From: Micropterix aruncella
Taxonomy: Eukaryota; Arthropoda; Insecta; Lepidoptera; Micropterigidae
Reading direction: 5' to 3'
NCBI GenBank assembly: GCA_944548615.1
Contig: OX155957.1
Coordinates: 3,526,795 to 3,590,794 of the forward strand
Length of the DNA stretch: 64,000 nucleotides
Shown: piece after piece, positions 1-12,117 of the stretch
Layout: each line of letters opens with the position of its first letter
Position numbering within the stretch: the stretch's first letter is position 1
The notes under the pieces: model-generated
Databases searched by the model: none
What the model was told of the DNA's origin: nothing
What the model saw: only the letters and a program-made list of their open reading frames with translations
Program-made: the position numbers and the translations under genes

Positions 1-424
1 CCCCAAACCGCCCCCGCGGGCGCGTCCCCTGCCTGAAGACCTTGGTTAGGCCGTCCCATGACCCATACGTCTACATACCCCATCACTAGCCACTTAGTCC
101 CCCCGACATCCTGTCTGTGTTTGGTAGCCTGTCTTCGTTTAGCTTCAATTCTGTTTTGTGTTTATTTTATTATTATCTTTATGTCTATTTGTTATCTTGT
201 TTTGTTGTTATTTTCTTTTGTTTTTTTTACTGAATAAATGGGTTCTTGGGGTGGTACGGGGGGGGGTGGCTACCTTTCTTTACCCCCCGATCATATACCC
301 TTCTGGTACGCGCGGGGTGTCGTTGCATGATATCCCGGGCAGATAAGACGACCACCGTCGTTATAACTGCCCGGGCGGTGGGTGGGTTCTCCACCCTCAC
401 CTGCCGCCTTGAAACTACTAAACT
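1..424. other. Unassigned GC-rich and T-rich leader before a GCR repeat
   Basis: I recognise no gene here. The first 120 bases are C-rich, then comes a T-rich tract (about 140-232) ending in an AATAAA-like hexamer at 233-238, which resembles the 3' end of a retroelement. A G-rich stretch follows, and then an imperfect hairpin at 334-375 with CCCGGGCAG against CTGCCCGGG and GACGA against TCGT inside. The open frames across this stretch are short, lack recognisable motifs and look incidental. Confidence 0.3.
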
Positions 425-866
425 GTTACTTATACAGAATGAACAATCGATTGGCTGACGCCGCCCGATACGCAAACGACTGTACATTCCGTCTGATGGC
501 CGGAGGAGTCTGGAAAAAGATTTGTTTCCTATAGAGCGGGGCTAGTTGTTAACCTTACAGCAACTGCTCCTGAAACGACCAATCGGCTACCCAATACTGG
601 CACAAAGGATGCCGTGGTCCGCGACACCGAATCCGAATCACCGCTACGTAAGGGAGAGGAGCGCGCAAGCGACCTCGAATTCCTAACCAGCCGGGAGGCC
701 GAAGAAATCTGTCCGAAACTGGTAGCCAGGAGGCGAAGTGGCGAAGGCGTTGGTCCTAGTCGATTCGTGGTTTTTTCTGGATAGTAGATTTGTATTGTCC
801 ACAAAGTCTTCTACGCTCACCTCACTGGAGATAGAACGATTATTTATCGTTAAATCTTGTTGTAAT
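425..866 (+). mobile_element. GCR dispersed repeat, copy A (partial)
   Basis: A GC-rich repeat that recurs at least seven times in the window, in both orientations. This copy lacks the first quarter. It starts at the block containing AATCGATTGGCTGACGCC and runs through GTAAGGGAGAGG, GCGCAAGCGACCTCGAA, AAAGTCTTCTACGCTCAC and GGAGATAGAACGATT, in the same order as the complete copy at 24717-25382. One frame of the core reads LRKGEERASDLE-like, and similar residues return in other copies, so the repeat may derive from a coding region. No protein family is recognisable. The repeat may be a non-autonomous retroposon or a LINE ORF fragment. Confidence 0.6.
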
Positions 867-1254
867 CGAAAAACCACAAATGTTCCCCTCGTATTCAAGG
901 TGAGATACCATTATGAAATCGTATTTTAGTAGCAGTCGCATAGAATAATCCTCGTGTACCTACTTCGTTCACCTTCTCTATCGCGAGATTTTCTACTACC
1001 ATTTTGTATGTAATTTATATTCATACAAAATGTATACATATATATAAGGGTTCGCTAGTTGCAGCAGTTTGTCATACTCTTCATTATGTATAAGACATAA
1101 TTTTGTATTGAGTATAGCAAGTGAGAATTTGTCGTTTTGTCTATAGGTGATGATTATGTTTATGTTTTCTTCTTATTTAAGTGTTGTTTTATGTAATTTA
1201 AAATGTTGCTTGTCAGTCCTTGAATCATGTATTCTGCCTTCTTTGGTTGCTAAT
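867..1254. other. AT-rich spacer, nothing recognised
   Basis: AT-rich sequence between two GCR copies. No ORF, RNA gene or repeat could be supported. Confidence 0.4.
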
Positions 1255-2020
1255 AATTCTGTGTAGCTTGGGTGGTGTTGGCTTATTTTTATATCACCTT
1301 GTTCAGCCCAACCCACGGGTGAACTCCCATCCGGTAGCCTCCTCGCTGTGAGATATTACCACGGCCGTAATCTGCAGATGCGGTGCCCATCCGGAGGGAG
1401 GTGGGGGTCTGAAGACATACGCTTGCTATGATAGCCATTGTAGTTGCCGACCTTACGTCATCTTTTTTTGAAACGTCCCGATGCCACTCTATTCCGAGTG
1501 ACCATAACGGGCAAAGAGCGCCTCGGTCCGCAATACATTCAAGCAATTACCGCTTACGCCAGGTAGAGGACGCGCAAGCGGCCTCGAATCTGGGATTAGA
1601 CTGAAAGACGGGGAAATCCGGCCAAATCTGGTAATGAGGGCACAGGGTCGGCCCACTAGTTTCACCTCCCAATGCCTCGCAGTAAGACGTGGGACACTCG
1701 CAGGTTTGTCTTTTATTTATTTTATTCCAACAAATGAGAAAAACCGCGCTCGGGTCTTGAGTTAATAAATAATAATAGCAATAATACGGCCAAAATAGTC
1801 TCCTGATAATATACAGTTTATGTGCGTGATGTTATGTAATAATATTCATATATTATTTTATATAATCATGTTCTCTCGATTTGTGAGTGTGTATGATCCG
1901 ATGTCTTATCCGTTGTTCTTATGCGCTTAGTCTTAACATTCACTCCATGGGAGATAGTGCAACCTGGTGTCGTTATAACTTCTTGGGGTAACGGGTTCGC
2001 CCGTTGTGTTGACACCCCCA
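1255..2020 (+). mobile_element. GCR dispersed repeat, copy B, with an AT-rich insertion
   Basis: The first part (about 1255-1700) carries the GCR start: AGCTTGGG, CAGCCCAACCCACGGGTGAA, CCCATCCGGTAGCCTCC and GACGCGCAAGCGGCCTCGAA. The terminal block returns at about 1935-2020 (TCACTCCATGGGAGATAG, then GGGTTCGCCCGTTGTGTTGA). Between them is about 235 bp of AT-rich sequence absent from the other copies, which suggests a later insertion or a rearranged copy. Strongly diverged, with no open frame across the unit. Confidence 0.5.
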
Positions 2021-3642
2021 GATGTGCCTCGTTTGTCAGGGTTTCAGCCCATTTAAATACATAGTATGTCAGTCGCCTTGCCTTCAGTAGCGATATCAGG
2101 TTATTATCGCGTGATTTGCTTGCTTTCATTCATCAATTTAGCATCCTTTCAAGTTTCTATTTTCTAATTTCCTTATTAAAAACCGTATGACAGAGTGCTT
2201 GCTCTTCGTAGGTTTTCTTTTGACCCCAAGGGTGGGTTGGCATCTCACGAGGCTCTAAGTTTAATAAAAGAACCTGAAATGGTTGAGAAAAAAAAAATAT
2301 GCCCATAATAATTTTTCCATTTGTACCCACAACCAAATGCGTGTAAAAACGTGTAAATTTTTCAAAATTACATTCAAGTAAATGACGATTATTTTAAAAA
2401 ACATTGCTTATAAATATGTTTCTATTCTTTTTAAAGAAAGTTTTTTTGATTTTTTTAAATATGGTAGCTATACTTTTGGAACACGCCTCGTATCAAATCC
2501 CGTTATAACACAAACCCGCCAATGCCGGATCGCTCCTATTTTCCCATGGGCCCTATTGAGAGTGAAAGGTGTTAAAATTGTCCAAACACTACCGTGGACG
2601 CGCCACGGCCGTGTTGACGTCTGGCAAATAAGGCACATTGGGAACAAGAGAATTATTAACATAGCAAGCTACTCGAGTGGCCACTGGCTACCGAGCCTTC
2701 GGTCTCACAGTCTAAGCGACGACTCCGTTGTAAACACCGCGAGGAAACCACTCAGACGGTGTCTTCGCGATGTCAGAGGTCCGTCACTCGCTAGCGTTGT
2801 CAGGACATTTTTATATTATCGTACTTATTATATTATTTTTTGACATTAAACTCATATTATTCAATTCCATTCCAAAAGTTTTTAATCGACGTAAATACAT
2901 TGCGTACATATGCTGAACGTCAATAGACGTAATTGTAATTGTTGTTTTTTTACATTAGCCATTTTGAGCTTGGATAACTTGGGTATGAGTTGAAATTTCA
3001 AATTAAAAAAAAACATTCAAAACCATGTTATTTTTTTTTGATAATCCGTTGTTTATTTTTCTTTCTGTCGTTTGTTTTTGCTGAAATATTTTAGATTGTG
3101 CAGCCATGGTAAAGTTGAAAATTTTAAATTTTTTCAAATACGAGACCTTGTGTCTGTCTCTTCTATTGCAGCTTCTTGAAGCTTGGATATACAGTTACCG
3201 TAAATGTGTACTTTAAGAAATGCAAACAATGATGGAGAAGCTTGTGGCTAAGTAACCAAGCCTGGTCAATAGTTCATAGCCAATGCTTCTGCATGACAAC
3301 GTATAACCACAGATTTCACTGCAAACAGTCGCAAAGTTGCTGCTGGAGACTCTTCGTCATCCACCGTACTTGCCAGACCTTGCTTCAATAAAGTTTTTTT
3401 TTTCAGAATTTAGATAACTGTTTACGAGTAAAAAAAATCAAATTTAAAGAGTCGGTGAAAAATGCCTTAAAAGATTTTATAGGTTTCTGTCCACAAGAGC
3501 TTTAGAGCGGAGTCATATGGTAATTTCTTTTATTTCTTATACTTTCTTTTTTTGGCGTGTAAACGTTAATGCAATATTTGTGTTTTATTAAAAAAATAAT
3601 TGCAACTGCGAAAATTTATAACTAGCTCTATGCTGACGTCTT
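2021..3642. other. Unassigned stretch with a small GC-richer island
   Basis: Mostly AT-rich. At about 2480-2810 base composition is more even and a frame stays open for 153 codons (2382-2843, plus strand), but it shows no domain and has no partner sequence, so I do not call it a gene. A small perfect hairpin lies at 2592-2608 (CCGTGG, 5-base loop, CCACGG). Near 1987-2015 the sequence is still related to the GCR terminus. Confidence 0.3.
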
Positions 3643-3786
3643 ACTTTATTTATTTAAGAATTAATTACTATAGAAAATTGATTTTGCTTACATATATAAC
3701 AGGAACCGAATGGCAAAACCTTAACCTTTTGCTTATTTGATTCGGTCACCCAACTGGGTCTAGCCCGTTCTAGGATGGACAGGACT
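3643..3786 (-). mobile_element. LINE 3' end, family T, copy 1
   Basis: Near-identical to 54683-54826. Read on the minus strand, it runs from AGTCCTGTCCATCCTAGAAC through an AAGCAAAAGGTTAAGG block to a tail of TAAATAAA repeats, the usual form of a LINE 3' UTR with its short terminal repeat. No coding sequence is attached. The two copies match for about 144 bp and then diverge at the same base (AGGACT), as expected for 5'-truncated insertions. Confidence 0.65.
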
Positions 3787-4792
3787 ATTTACGTCTTATC
3801 GTTAACATCGTACAATTATCTGAGATACATTTTGAGCTTATACCTAAACTGGGCCAATAATTATTTTATACGCATAGATTTATCGTTATACACTTTACGA
3901 TTCATAGCCATGTTTTCCAATTTAGTTTTTCATGAATTTGATTTTTCTTACTATGCGAGTTTTCACAACAAAATAATACACATTCTTTTTTCGGTCATCG
4001 TGAACAAGTACGGGGTTCGCATTTGCGCGAATCGCGTGAGGTTTGACGTGTTCCATTGCAATAAATATTGTATCGTACAACAAAAGTCTTCATCGTCATG
4101 TCGACCTCTCTAGTGAGGCCGTGCTCAATTGTGTGGTATATTGCGTGGGAAAATTGAGTCAATTTTTCTCAGTGTGAGTTTCTCGAGTGTGTTTGCCGGT
4201 GTAATCTGCGCATTGTCAATATTGACCACGTTTCATTTATTGTTGTCAGCTTCAACGAGGAAGGCGCGTACCGTTTAGCCGGGAGGTTTACTCCACCAAA
4301 TTACAATATCAAACTCAGCTTATGGTGGCATTTCCTGAATTATACAGAGCCACGACCTTATATAAGGTCGTTTATTGCCGCCTATTTATCCTTAGATAAT
4401 GCTGGCGTAAGACAAGGACTTATAACATTCCGGATACCTTTTATAATGCGATCGAAGATGTCATTTAAATTATAGTTTTTTACGCTCACATAGCATTAGT
4501 TTCGTGATATTTTGTTTCACTTTTATTTTATTTTTAATTGTACTATATTTTCTATTTACATACACAGCGTCATAAATCAAGATCACAATATTATAAAATT
4601 ACTTTTGGGTAAGACTGTGAATATACAGGCAGAGTTTAAATTAAGTGGGAGAATCAATACGAGCAAAAATGCAACATTTGATAAAAATTGTGTTAAAAGA
4701 AAAAACATATATGTTTTTTTGAACAACTTATCTTGTGAATAAAAGTTTGACAAGCGTTGAGTGCGCTGTGCCTCTTAGCAGTGTAAAAAATA
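3787..4792. other. AT-rich spacer with one perfect palindrome
   Basis: No gene or repeat recognised. An 18-bp perfect palindrome, CGACCTTATATAAGGTCG, lies at 4353-4370. Frames of 76-112 codons (3775-4113, 4512-4742) have low complexity and no motif, and the first of these begins inside the LINE tail. Confidence 0.35.
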
Positions 4793-5165
4793 TAATAGTA
4801 ATAATAATAATAATAAAAAACTCTTTATTTTCAATCAAAAAGGCGAGCTTATTGCCTTGCAGCAATGTCTATCAGCTAACCTATAGCTTAAGTTTATAAC
4901 AAATTTAGAACTTTGGCTACGCAAAAAAACAATAAAAACACAAATGATAAAAATAAACAAACAGAAACTAGAAAGAGACAGATAATAAAAAAAGTAAAAC
5001 AAATGATTAAAATTAAATAAGGACGCAGAGGAAAGGAAGGAGAGGAAGGAAGGAAAGGGAAGCGAAAAGAGGGGGGGGAGGTGGATTGGTTAATTTATTG
5101 ATTTTAGGGTTATATGCTCCCTGAGCCTGGCGTTGAATGTACTTGAAAATTTGTTAATATCGTGA
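4793..5165 (-). mobile_element. LINE 3' end, Jockey-like family J, copy 1 (last codons plus 3' UTR)
   Basis: The minus strand encodes the last residues of the family J reverse transcriptase, FNARLREHITLK, matching FKNRLREHLKSS at the end of the ORF at 58158-58700. Then come a purine-rich 3' UTR (about 5025-5090 on the plus strand), a conserved AGGCGAGCTTATTGCC block and a TAA triplet tail at the plus-strand left edge. The same tail ends the copies at 19611 and 57858. Only about 20 codons of coding sequence survive, so this is a severely 5'-truncated insertion. Confidence 0.75.
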
Positions 5166-5806
5166 ATATACAATATTATCAATTTTTTACCTACCGCTAG
5201 ATATCTTACCTACCGCACATTAAACTCAACGATATTTTATTCTTATAAAAAAAAAAAAAAATGTCGACAATTTTTGTTTTTGTTTTTTTTAATTTATAAT
5301 TATCAAATGTTGTGATATTTATCAAAACCTGGGTCGCCATATGAAAAAATCGTCTCTTATCACGGTCCTTTATGCGGTATATCTCACGTCGTCATACTAT
5401 TTTTTTGCGATAGGGAACCGCCGAAGTAACAATTGTGATGCATTAAATTTCCATTATCAGTTTTAATATATGACCATTAGTTTGTAATTCTGTAATAGTT
5501 TCTATAACGATATAACGATGTTTTACTGTAATAAACGATTTTTTAGATACCATGCCATAGGTTTTCGTTTTAGCTCTAACTTTTTTCTCACAATAGTTGG
5601 AGACTGACGGCATAGTAAGACATTGCAGTCATGAACACAGTCATTTCCTTATAATTTCCTTATTTCCATTACATCGATTATATTATGGACTATTCTCGAT
5701 GATTTCTTTATATATAAATTTTATTTTTATAATTTATTTTGTAATATTTTTTAATCTATTTTGTAATAATATTTCTATACATTTTGACTATATAGATATT
5801 TTTTTC
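5166..5806. other. AT-rich spacer, nothing recognised
   Basis: AT-rich with homopolymer runs. No gene, RNA or repeat supported. A 96-codon frame at 5597-5887 is phenylalanine and isoleucine rich, as expected from AT-rich DNA, and runs into a family X element. Confidence 0.4.
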
Positions 5807-6154
5807 ACACGACTGCTTAACAAAAAAGGAGAGTTATATTTGCAGGGTTCATGTATATATTTCTTCCATTTCTTTATTCCACCATAACTTACGCTTGGAC
5901 CGATTTAGACGTGTGGGATACTGTTAGAACCATTAAGTATGTCATCCCGAGTGTAATTGTATACCTTGGGTACATTAACAGACTAAATATCAATTAAGTA
6001 GTTGTCTAAATGTTTAAATGTTAATAAATTAACATAAATATGTTGTGTTTAGTTTCAAATGAAAGTTCTGATTGAGAACATTCCGGAAATATGGATTAAT
6101 AAATTTACCTATAGGTACGTATCAATAAATCAATCATAAATAATTCGTAAAAAA
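5807..6154 (-). mobile_element. Family X inverted-repeat element, copy 1
   Basis: One of six copies of a 330-540 bp element. The outer end reads CACGACTGCTTAACAAAAAA. Then follow the block TTATTCCACCATAACTT, a GGAACCGATTTAGA-like block, ATCCCGAGTGT and the opposite end with ATGAATACATT-like sequence. In the best copy (52967-53512) both ends carry ACACGACTGCCC in inverted orientation, which suggests a non-autonomous DNA transposon. No coding capacity. Confidence 0.6.
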
Positions 6155-7236
6155 CCGTACTTAAAATAATTATAAATTAAATAGTTCACTTTCTGTAACG
6201 GCAGTCGTTTTTTTATCATTTTAATTATATTTACTTATTAATATTAATTTAATTTTAAATTACGGGCAATATTCTGTTGATATTATTTATGAAATATTGT
6301 TTCGAATTTTATGTAGTCAATAAAGTTATTTCATTACAATTTAATACTATTATATTTAGTAGATTCATCAAGATGAAGAAGCTGATGAACAAAATAAATT
6401 GTTTACTTTAAAACAGGTGCGGCCTAGGTAGGTTGTGAATATTGTAAGTTATAACTCTTGTAAATGGGATTTCATAGGATCAATCTGTAGATTTCATTGC
6501 AATATTTCGTTTGATTAACACTGTTCAAAGCTCTGTGATTTGATCTCTTCGCAAAAGAATCAATTGAAATACATCAAAGTTAACTTTTGTGCAACATTGT
6601 GTCTTCTTATCTTTCCTTTATCACCTGCACATGTGCGTCAGGTTACGTGGATCACATTTCATTGTACGATATTCGCCCACTTGATCTCCCTCTGTACAAA
6701 TTTATGGCACACTTCGCTTTAGCCAGTTTCCGCAATTGTTGCCTTGCGCGGAGTGTTCTTTGTTATGCGCATCTATATACCCGTGCCCAAGAACCTGATA
6801 TTGAACGTATGGTGGCGAAATAATAAAAATCTATTTCTCTATTATATTAAATAATAGCATTCAATCTAAAATATCTGATAATTAATATTAAATACAGCAG
6901 TATCATGATAAATTAATATCAATATATTGCTGTAGGTACATGAAAGTATGTACCTATTATCATAATGTATTGTCATCGATGTCACACGATGATATGTATG
7001 TACATATCATCGTCTTAAAATTATAACTCGATAATTCGAATTTATTTGTTCTGAGATAAACGCATTTTAATATTTTTTGAAATATTCAACTCGTTTACCA
7101 TTTTTGATTTGTGGAAACTAATAAGTGGACCTAAATACTAACCTTAAGCTAGATAAGTGGAGATATTGAGTTTTTACGCTTGGTTAGCACTAAAGTAAGT
7201 ATGTTTATTAGACACGTATGAGGACTTATTTCTTTA
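6155..7236. other. AT-rich spacer, no gene supported
   Basis: Two overlapping short frames (6540-6722 and 6587-6823, plus strand) lie in slightly GC-richer DNA. Neither shows a domain, signal peptide or repeat partner. Nothing else recognised. Confidence 0.35.
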
Positions 7237-8411
7237 ATGAAGAATAATGAAGAGCAGTATTATCCCGGTGCCGAACATCTGTCTTCTTTATTCAATAAAT
7301 GTATTGGCTCTGGAATTTTCCCAACTGAAATGAAAATGGCAAAAGTGATTCCTATCCATAAAAAGGGACCCCGGGAAGACATAAACAACTACCGGCCAAT
7401 ATCACTTTTGCCATCTTTTAGCAAGATATTTGAAAAATTAATTCTTCAGAGGCTAAGTACCTTTTTTGCCGAACACAACATCCCTACGCCAAAGCAATTT
7501 GGGTTCCGCAAGTCACATCCACCATAGATGCGATTGCAGGTCTAATGGAAAAACTATTATCTAGCATCGATAAATCGAATAAAACTTGTGGCATTTTTTG
7601 TGACCTATCCAAGGCCTTTGATTGCGTCGATCACCTTATTTTGCTTCAGAAGCTCGAGCACTACGACATTAGAGATACAGTTCTAAGCCTAATACAATCG
7701 TACCTACAAGGACGGACGCAAGTCACTAAAGTCCAAAACAGCTTGAGCGATCACCAAAAAATTACTAAAGGGGTACCGCAAGGTTCTATTCTGGGACCCT
7801 TTCTTTTTCTTGTATACATCAATGATATACCAGATTGCGTGTTATCTGATAACGATGAAATTGTACTGTACGCAGATGATACCTCACTAATTTTCAGCGA
7901 TGCAAATCATGAACAACTAGTTAAGCGAATTGACGTTACCATGAAAAAACTTGGTACTTGGTTCCAATTAAATCAATTGTGTCTTAATGCATCTAAATCA
8001 AACTCCATCAATTTCTCTCTTCGGCCGTCCCAAAATAATATCTTCAGTATTAGCTATGGTGATAAAGTATTAGAAAATGTTGATCATACGAAATTTCTAG
8101 GCATTCATATTGATAGCAATCTGCAATGGTCGACTCACCTAGAAGAACTGAGCAAAAAATTAAGTAGCGCCACATTTGCCATAAAAAAAATCAAATTGTT
8201 ATGTGGCTTTGAAGCTTCCAAATCTGTCTACTTTGCCTATTTCCATTCCATATTAAGTTATGGCCTCATGTTCTGGGAAATGGCGGCAAATGTTATAAGG
8301 ATCTTTCGCCTACAAAAACGAGCGATTTGAAATCTGTTCTCAATATCTTCGCTAACATCTTGCAAGCAGTAGGTACTTCATCGAATCTAGTATCATGACT
8401 TTGTACGCCGC

Positions 8412-8448
<37 letters not shown>

Positions 8449-8735
8449 AAAACATCATGTATACGAGAAAAAATATCGAGACTACCTCAACTAACTCAAA
8501 TATTCATTCGCATAATACGCGAAATAAATAGGACTTGCGTCATTTTAAGGTGCGACTGAGTAAGGTTCGGAATAGCTTTCTCTGCCAATCTTACTTATTT
8601 TACAACAAACTTCCATTACACATTAGGGACCTTGGGGAGGTTCAGTTTAAGAATAAGGTACAGGGTATTTTGACTAAAAACCCCATTTATAGCATTGAGG
8701 ATTTCGACACTATCAAGTTTTCGCAGCTCTATTGA
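7237..8735 (+). pseudogene. Non-LTR retrotransposon reverse transcriptase, decayed
   Basis: The RT of a LINE copies element RNA into DNA at the target site. Visible in order are the fingers motif NNYRPISLLPSFSKIFEKLI (about 7386), the FGFRKSH block, FCDLSKAFDCVDH with one catalytic aspartate (about 7600), GVPQGSILGPFLFLVYINDI (about 7771), the active-site box YADDT (about 7870) and the thumb motif FLGIHID (about 8093). A C-terminal piece from about 8535 ends near 8735. A frameshift near 7517 separates the first part from the rest, a stop lies at 8328-8330, and a TA microsatellite (8412-8447) has expanded inside the thumb region. The endonuclease and 5' end are missing. It resembles Jockey/CR1-group RTs. 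Inactive. Confidence 0.85.
8412..8447. repeat. TA microsatellite inside a LINE pseudogene
   Basis: About 17 uninterrupted TA units. The flanks code for LINE C-terminal sequence (before: VRRVYIY; after: IHSHNTRNK), so the repeat grew from a TA-rich codon stretch within the dead ORF. Confidence 0.9.
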
Positions 8736-9814
8736 CCTACTTGACTATTATTATTCCTTATTCTTTCTATTATTGACTATTTCACAATTGGGTTTTTTTT
8801 CTTCTTCTAACTATTGGCTATTGACTATAATTATTATTACTGATTTGTTTGTATTTGTGTTTTTTCTTTAAAATATCTTCACGTATGATAATTTGTGAAA
8901 TTATCCAATATTTGTTTGATTATTTAGTACTATTGTCCACATGAAAATTTTACGACATTATGTAGGAATTTTGATTGAAAATATTGGAAAATGTTGTTTC
9001 CTCTATATAACCTAGAAAATCTGCGCTTGGATGTTCAACGTTCATAACTTGCAATACCAACGTTCATATCTTATACCTTAATAGGTATTTATTTAATTAT
9101 TATACTTGTTATTTTTATTAGTTTTGACATAACCAAGTGTAGGAGCTCCTATCAACTGGTTTGAAATAAAATAAATAAATATATATTAACTTAATATTAT
9201 TTTTAAAAGAAAAGTATGTTATTATTTCATCATTGCATTTTACATAACACTTACTTGATTTCTTCAATGAAGAAATAAAATTATTCGCGACAAAAAAAAA
9301 CAAAACCGTTTGAATACGAGTTTGAGGCAGGTAAATATGACGCTGTCACGCTGTACTGGCCCATTGATTCTGTGTGCAATTTATTTTATTGGTAACACTG
9401 GCTAAGATACGGTCGATTATCATGCTAGCCAACACCTACGTAAAGTTGCCAGGAAGACGCCACTTTATCTCTTATTTATTTGTCGGCGGAATAATGAAGT
9501 AAATAATACCGGAGACCATTGTTAGAGAATCAATTCTCCGCACGGGTAAATAATGTAGTCGGTATTTGTAATTTATAAATCATATTTATATATTTATTTT
9601 ATTTCATAGTAAACTTACAGATAGTAAATACACTATATGTAGAATATGTGTGAAACCTAGTTACACAAAAGTAATTTACTATCATATGAAAAGTTGACAA
9701 CGTATGAACAAATACTACTAGTATTATAAGTGTAAAATACTTTTAATGAGGTTTTTGCCATTGTTTCTACAAAAACTCGTTTTTATTGGATGTTTACAAT
9801 TTTAGCTATGGAAT
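8736..9814. other. LINE 3' UTR remnant, then AT-rich spacer
   Basis: The first 300-400 bases after the LINE stop are TTATTGACTATT-rich low-complexity sequence and are probably its 3' UTR. The rest is AT-rich and unassigned. Confidence 0.35.
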
Positions 9815-9924
9815 AGACTAAGGGGGGTCGAGGTAACTAAGTCGCAGTCTAAGAAGGGTCGCGTAAGATTTTTTATTTTTACTTAGAAGGGGGTCGCGAT
9901 CTAAAAAACGTTGAAAAACACCTG
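9815..9924 (-). mobile_element. hAT-like transposon end (fragment)
   Basis: Read on the minus strand the edge is CAGGTGTTTTTCAACGTTTT followed by AGATCGCGACCCCC. hAT transposons begin CAGnGnTTCTCAAC and many non-autonomous copies continue into a GCGACCCCC block, so the likeness is specific. A second, looser GGGTCG block lies at about 9827-9870. No second end or 8-bp target duplication was found. Confidence 0.4.
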
Positions 9925-10132
9925 TCTACATTATTCAGATATGCAACATTCAGATTTTAGTATCCATATTTAATTCAGTTGGATAACAAATTTGACCGTC
10001 CATTTAAGCTTATACTGAAAGCGTGCTTTCATATTGGTCGACCACATCTCCATCCCCTATCATCTTCCATTTAAATTACATGCGAAACACAGGCTATTAA
10101 TCTTAAGAAAATTATAACATTATAACATTAAC

Positions 10133-10572
10133 AGTGTTTTGTTTGTTTGTTTGAAAAACTTTATTGCACATAGAATAGAGTACAGCATGGTGGGCCTATT
10201 GCCAACTGGCAATATCTTACAACCATAACGTTATTGTGATTTAATGGCTATTGTGATTAAAAGTTTATATTGGCAAATTAATATATAACAAGGATATTTT
10301 TTGTAAAGTAGTCGTAATAATAGATATATACCAAAACATAACAAACATAATAACGAAATTAAAACAGAAATTAATAACATATATCAACTCAATATTGAAG
10401 GGAGGAATGGGATATAAAATCAAACTAGGAGAAGATTGGCAGAGGGTGAGGGGATTTGACGTAAAGTGAATGTCTTTTAATAGATTTTTGAAACTCGATC
10501 ACGTTTTCAAGTGCAAAGACACAGAGTTCTATATTCGGGCCGCCTGCACTGCGTTTCAGACATACGACTTAG
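10133..10572 (-). mobile_element. LINE 3' end with ORF C-terminus, family J relative
   Basis: The plus-strand left edge has TTTG repeats and then AAAAACTTTATTGCACAT and GGGCCTATTGCCAACTGGCA, like the 3' end of family J (ACTCTTTATT then GAGCTTATTGCC) but diverged. On the minus strand at about 10540-10390 a short frame reads ENVIEFQKSIKRHSLYV, matching the ORF end of such LINEs (F-x-x-x-I/L-R/K). Only the last few dozen codons remain. Confidence 0.55.
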
Positions 10573-10721
10573 GCATGGAAGTTGAAAGTTTTGATTTTCA
10601 TGACAATCAGCAACCACGCTGAAGAATGATATTTGAAAGAATGATATTTGAAAGGAAATTTAGATATTGCAGAAATGTAGATCTGTAAAATTAGAACAAG
10701 TAAATATAACAAAAGGAATAA

Positions 10722-11080
10722 AAAACACGACAGCTGTTACAAAAAGTGGACTACTGTATTTATTTTTATTACAGATTTTTACGAAATATTCGTGATTTAT
10801 GTATTTATCCATATAGATACATATATATTTTCGGAATGTACACAATCAGATCTTCCATTTGACACTAAACACGATATATTTACGTCTTAACGTATTGATA
10901 TTTGGAGATTTGGACATTTAGACAACTATTTACTTAGTATTTAAAGAATTAAGGTATTCTATGACACTTGGGATGACATAACGATTTAAAAAAAATCTGT
11001 TTAAGCGTTTAAGAGTTATGGTGGAATAAAGAAACGGAAAATATACATATATGAACCCATTACACTCCTTTTTTGCACAT
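10722..11080 (+). mobile_element. Family X inverted-repeat element, copy 2
   Basis: Contains the family X blocks in order: ACACGACAGCTGTTAC at the left, TTTATCCATATAGATACA, CGGAATGTACACAATCAGA, GACACTAAACACGATATATT, ACACTTGGGATGACATAACG, AGTTATGGTGGAATAAAG and CTCCTTTTTTG at the right. The right terminal GGGCAGTCGTGT is degraded. Non-coding. Confidence 0.6.
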
Positions 11081-11540
11081 GGACTACTGTAATCCATCGA
11101 GGCCTGAAAAAACAGAAGTGTTGTAGCTCTATTTTGTAATCCTCTTAATAACTGGTTACTAGATGTCTTTACTCGTAGGTAGGTAGATGACGTAAGCACC
11201 CTCGTGGCTTGGTGCATCCAGTTACCAATGTAGGTAGTATCTACAATGTTCTATGAAGTGCGATACTAAATCGTCCGTGCGGTGATAAGTGCATGTGTAC
11301 CGGTCGATTGCGCTATTCTCACGCTGCACGGGACAATTTGTCGGACTGTGACATAACACTGATCGCGCAAACATCCAGAGCTCGCTGGGTGCAATATTCA
11401 AATCGAGGAGCTGCCGAATCGGCCACTTTCATTCATGCGTTCGATGCTGCAATGCGGGGACGACCAACGCTTGAGACGCAACAGGGACACGGAGTTAAAC
11501 ATTTATTTTTAGTATTGTAATGGCCCTTAAGTACCGTTAC
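11081..11540. other. Unassigned, moderate GC
   Basis: A 75-codon frame (11293-11520, plus strand) is open but shows no recognisable motif. Nothing else supported. Confidence 0.3.
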
Positions 11541-12035
11541 ATGCGATCAACAAATGCATCGATTTCCAGTGAAATACACTGACACAATTCGGCTATTATT
11601 TTGACTCGTGCAGCGATGAATCAGCAAGATGAAACTATACTTTTACTCGGAATATTTCGGATTGCACCATTTCCTGGCCTATATAAACAGGCGAAAAAGC
11701 AACCAAAGTATCGTTCCTCGAGTGATCACCTCCCCCAAGGTTGCGACGGCATACTTGGTACCCCTCTCACGAGGTCGCTCAACGAGTCCGGCTCCTTGGT
11801 TTCCTTTCCTTACCTTTCCCAGTCACGAAGCATCAGTCTGCAATCCCACAGACTCGAGCAGTGCCCAGTACAAGATACTAGGAGCACAAATACAATCCTC
11901 ATCCATATACCCTCGTAACTGCAGTCGCGCATCAATACACTCGCGACTACATAACTTATTCGGGAAGCGTTATAACTGGCAATATCAAACTTTCAATCGA
12001 TTCAATAAATACCTCCTGCTTCACTAAAAAACCGC
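11541..12035 (+). mobile_element. LTR-like regulatory stretch (tentative)
   Basis: Resembles a retrotransposon LTR in composition only. A TATA-like CCTATATAAACAGGCG lies at about 11677-11692, a GC-richer stretch follows, and AATAAA stands at 12005-12010 before a C-rich end. The 105- and 132-codon frames across it have no domain. I found no second copy, no TG/CA ends, no primer-binding site and no gag or pol, so this could also be an unrelated promoter-like sequence. Confidence 0.25.
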
Positions 12036-12117
12036 CTTTCAATATGGAGTTAACTCATAAGTTGATCCGAGTTGAGAGTGAGGGGTGGTCCCTCACAGTA
12101 TCAAACAATGATTATAC

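Noticed and set aside
1980..2015. GGGTTCGCCCG as a tRNA B box
   Set aside because: No A box, acceptor stem or anticodon arm can be folded around it. It is the terminal motif of the GCR repeat.
2382..2843. A 153-codon plus frame, one of the longest outside the transposons
   Set aside because: The first third is AT-rich DNA translated as I/F/K, the rest has no domain, and a minus frame overlaps it. No evidence of selection can be seen.
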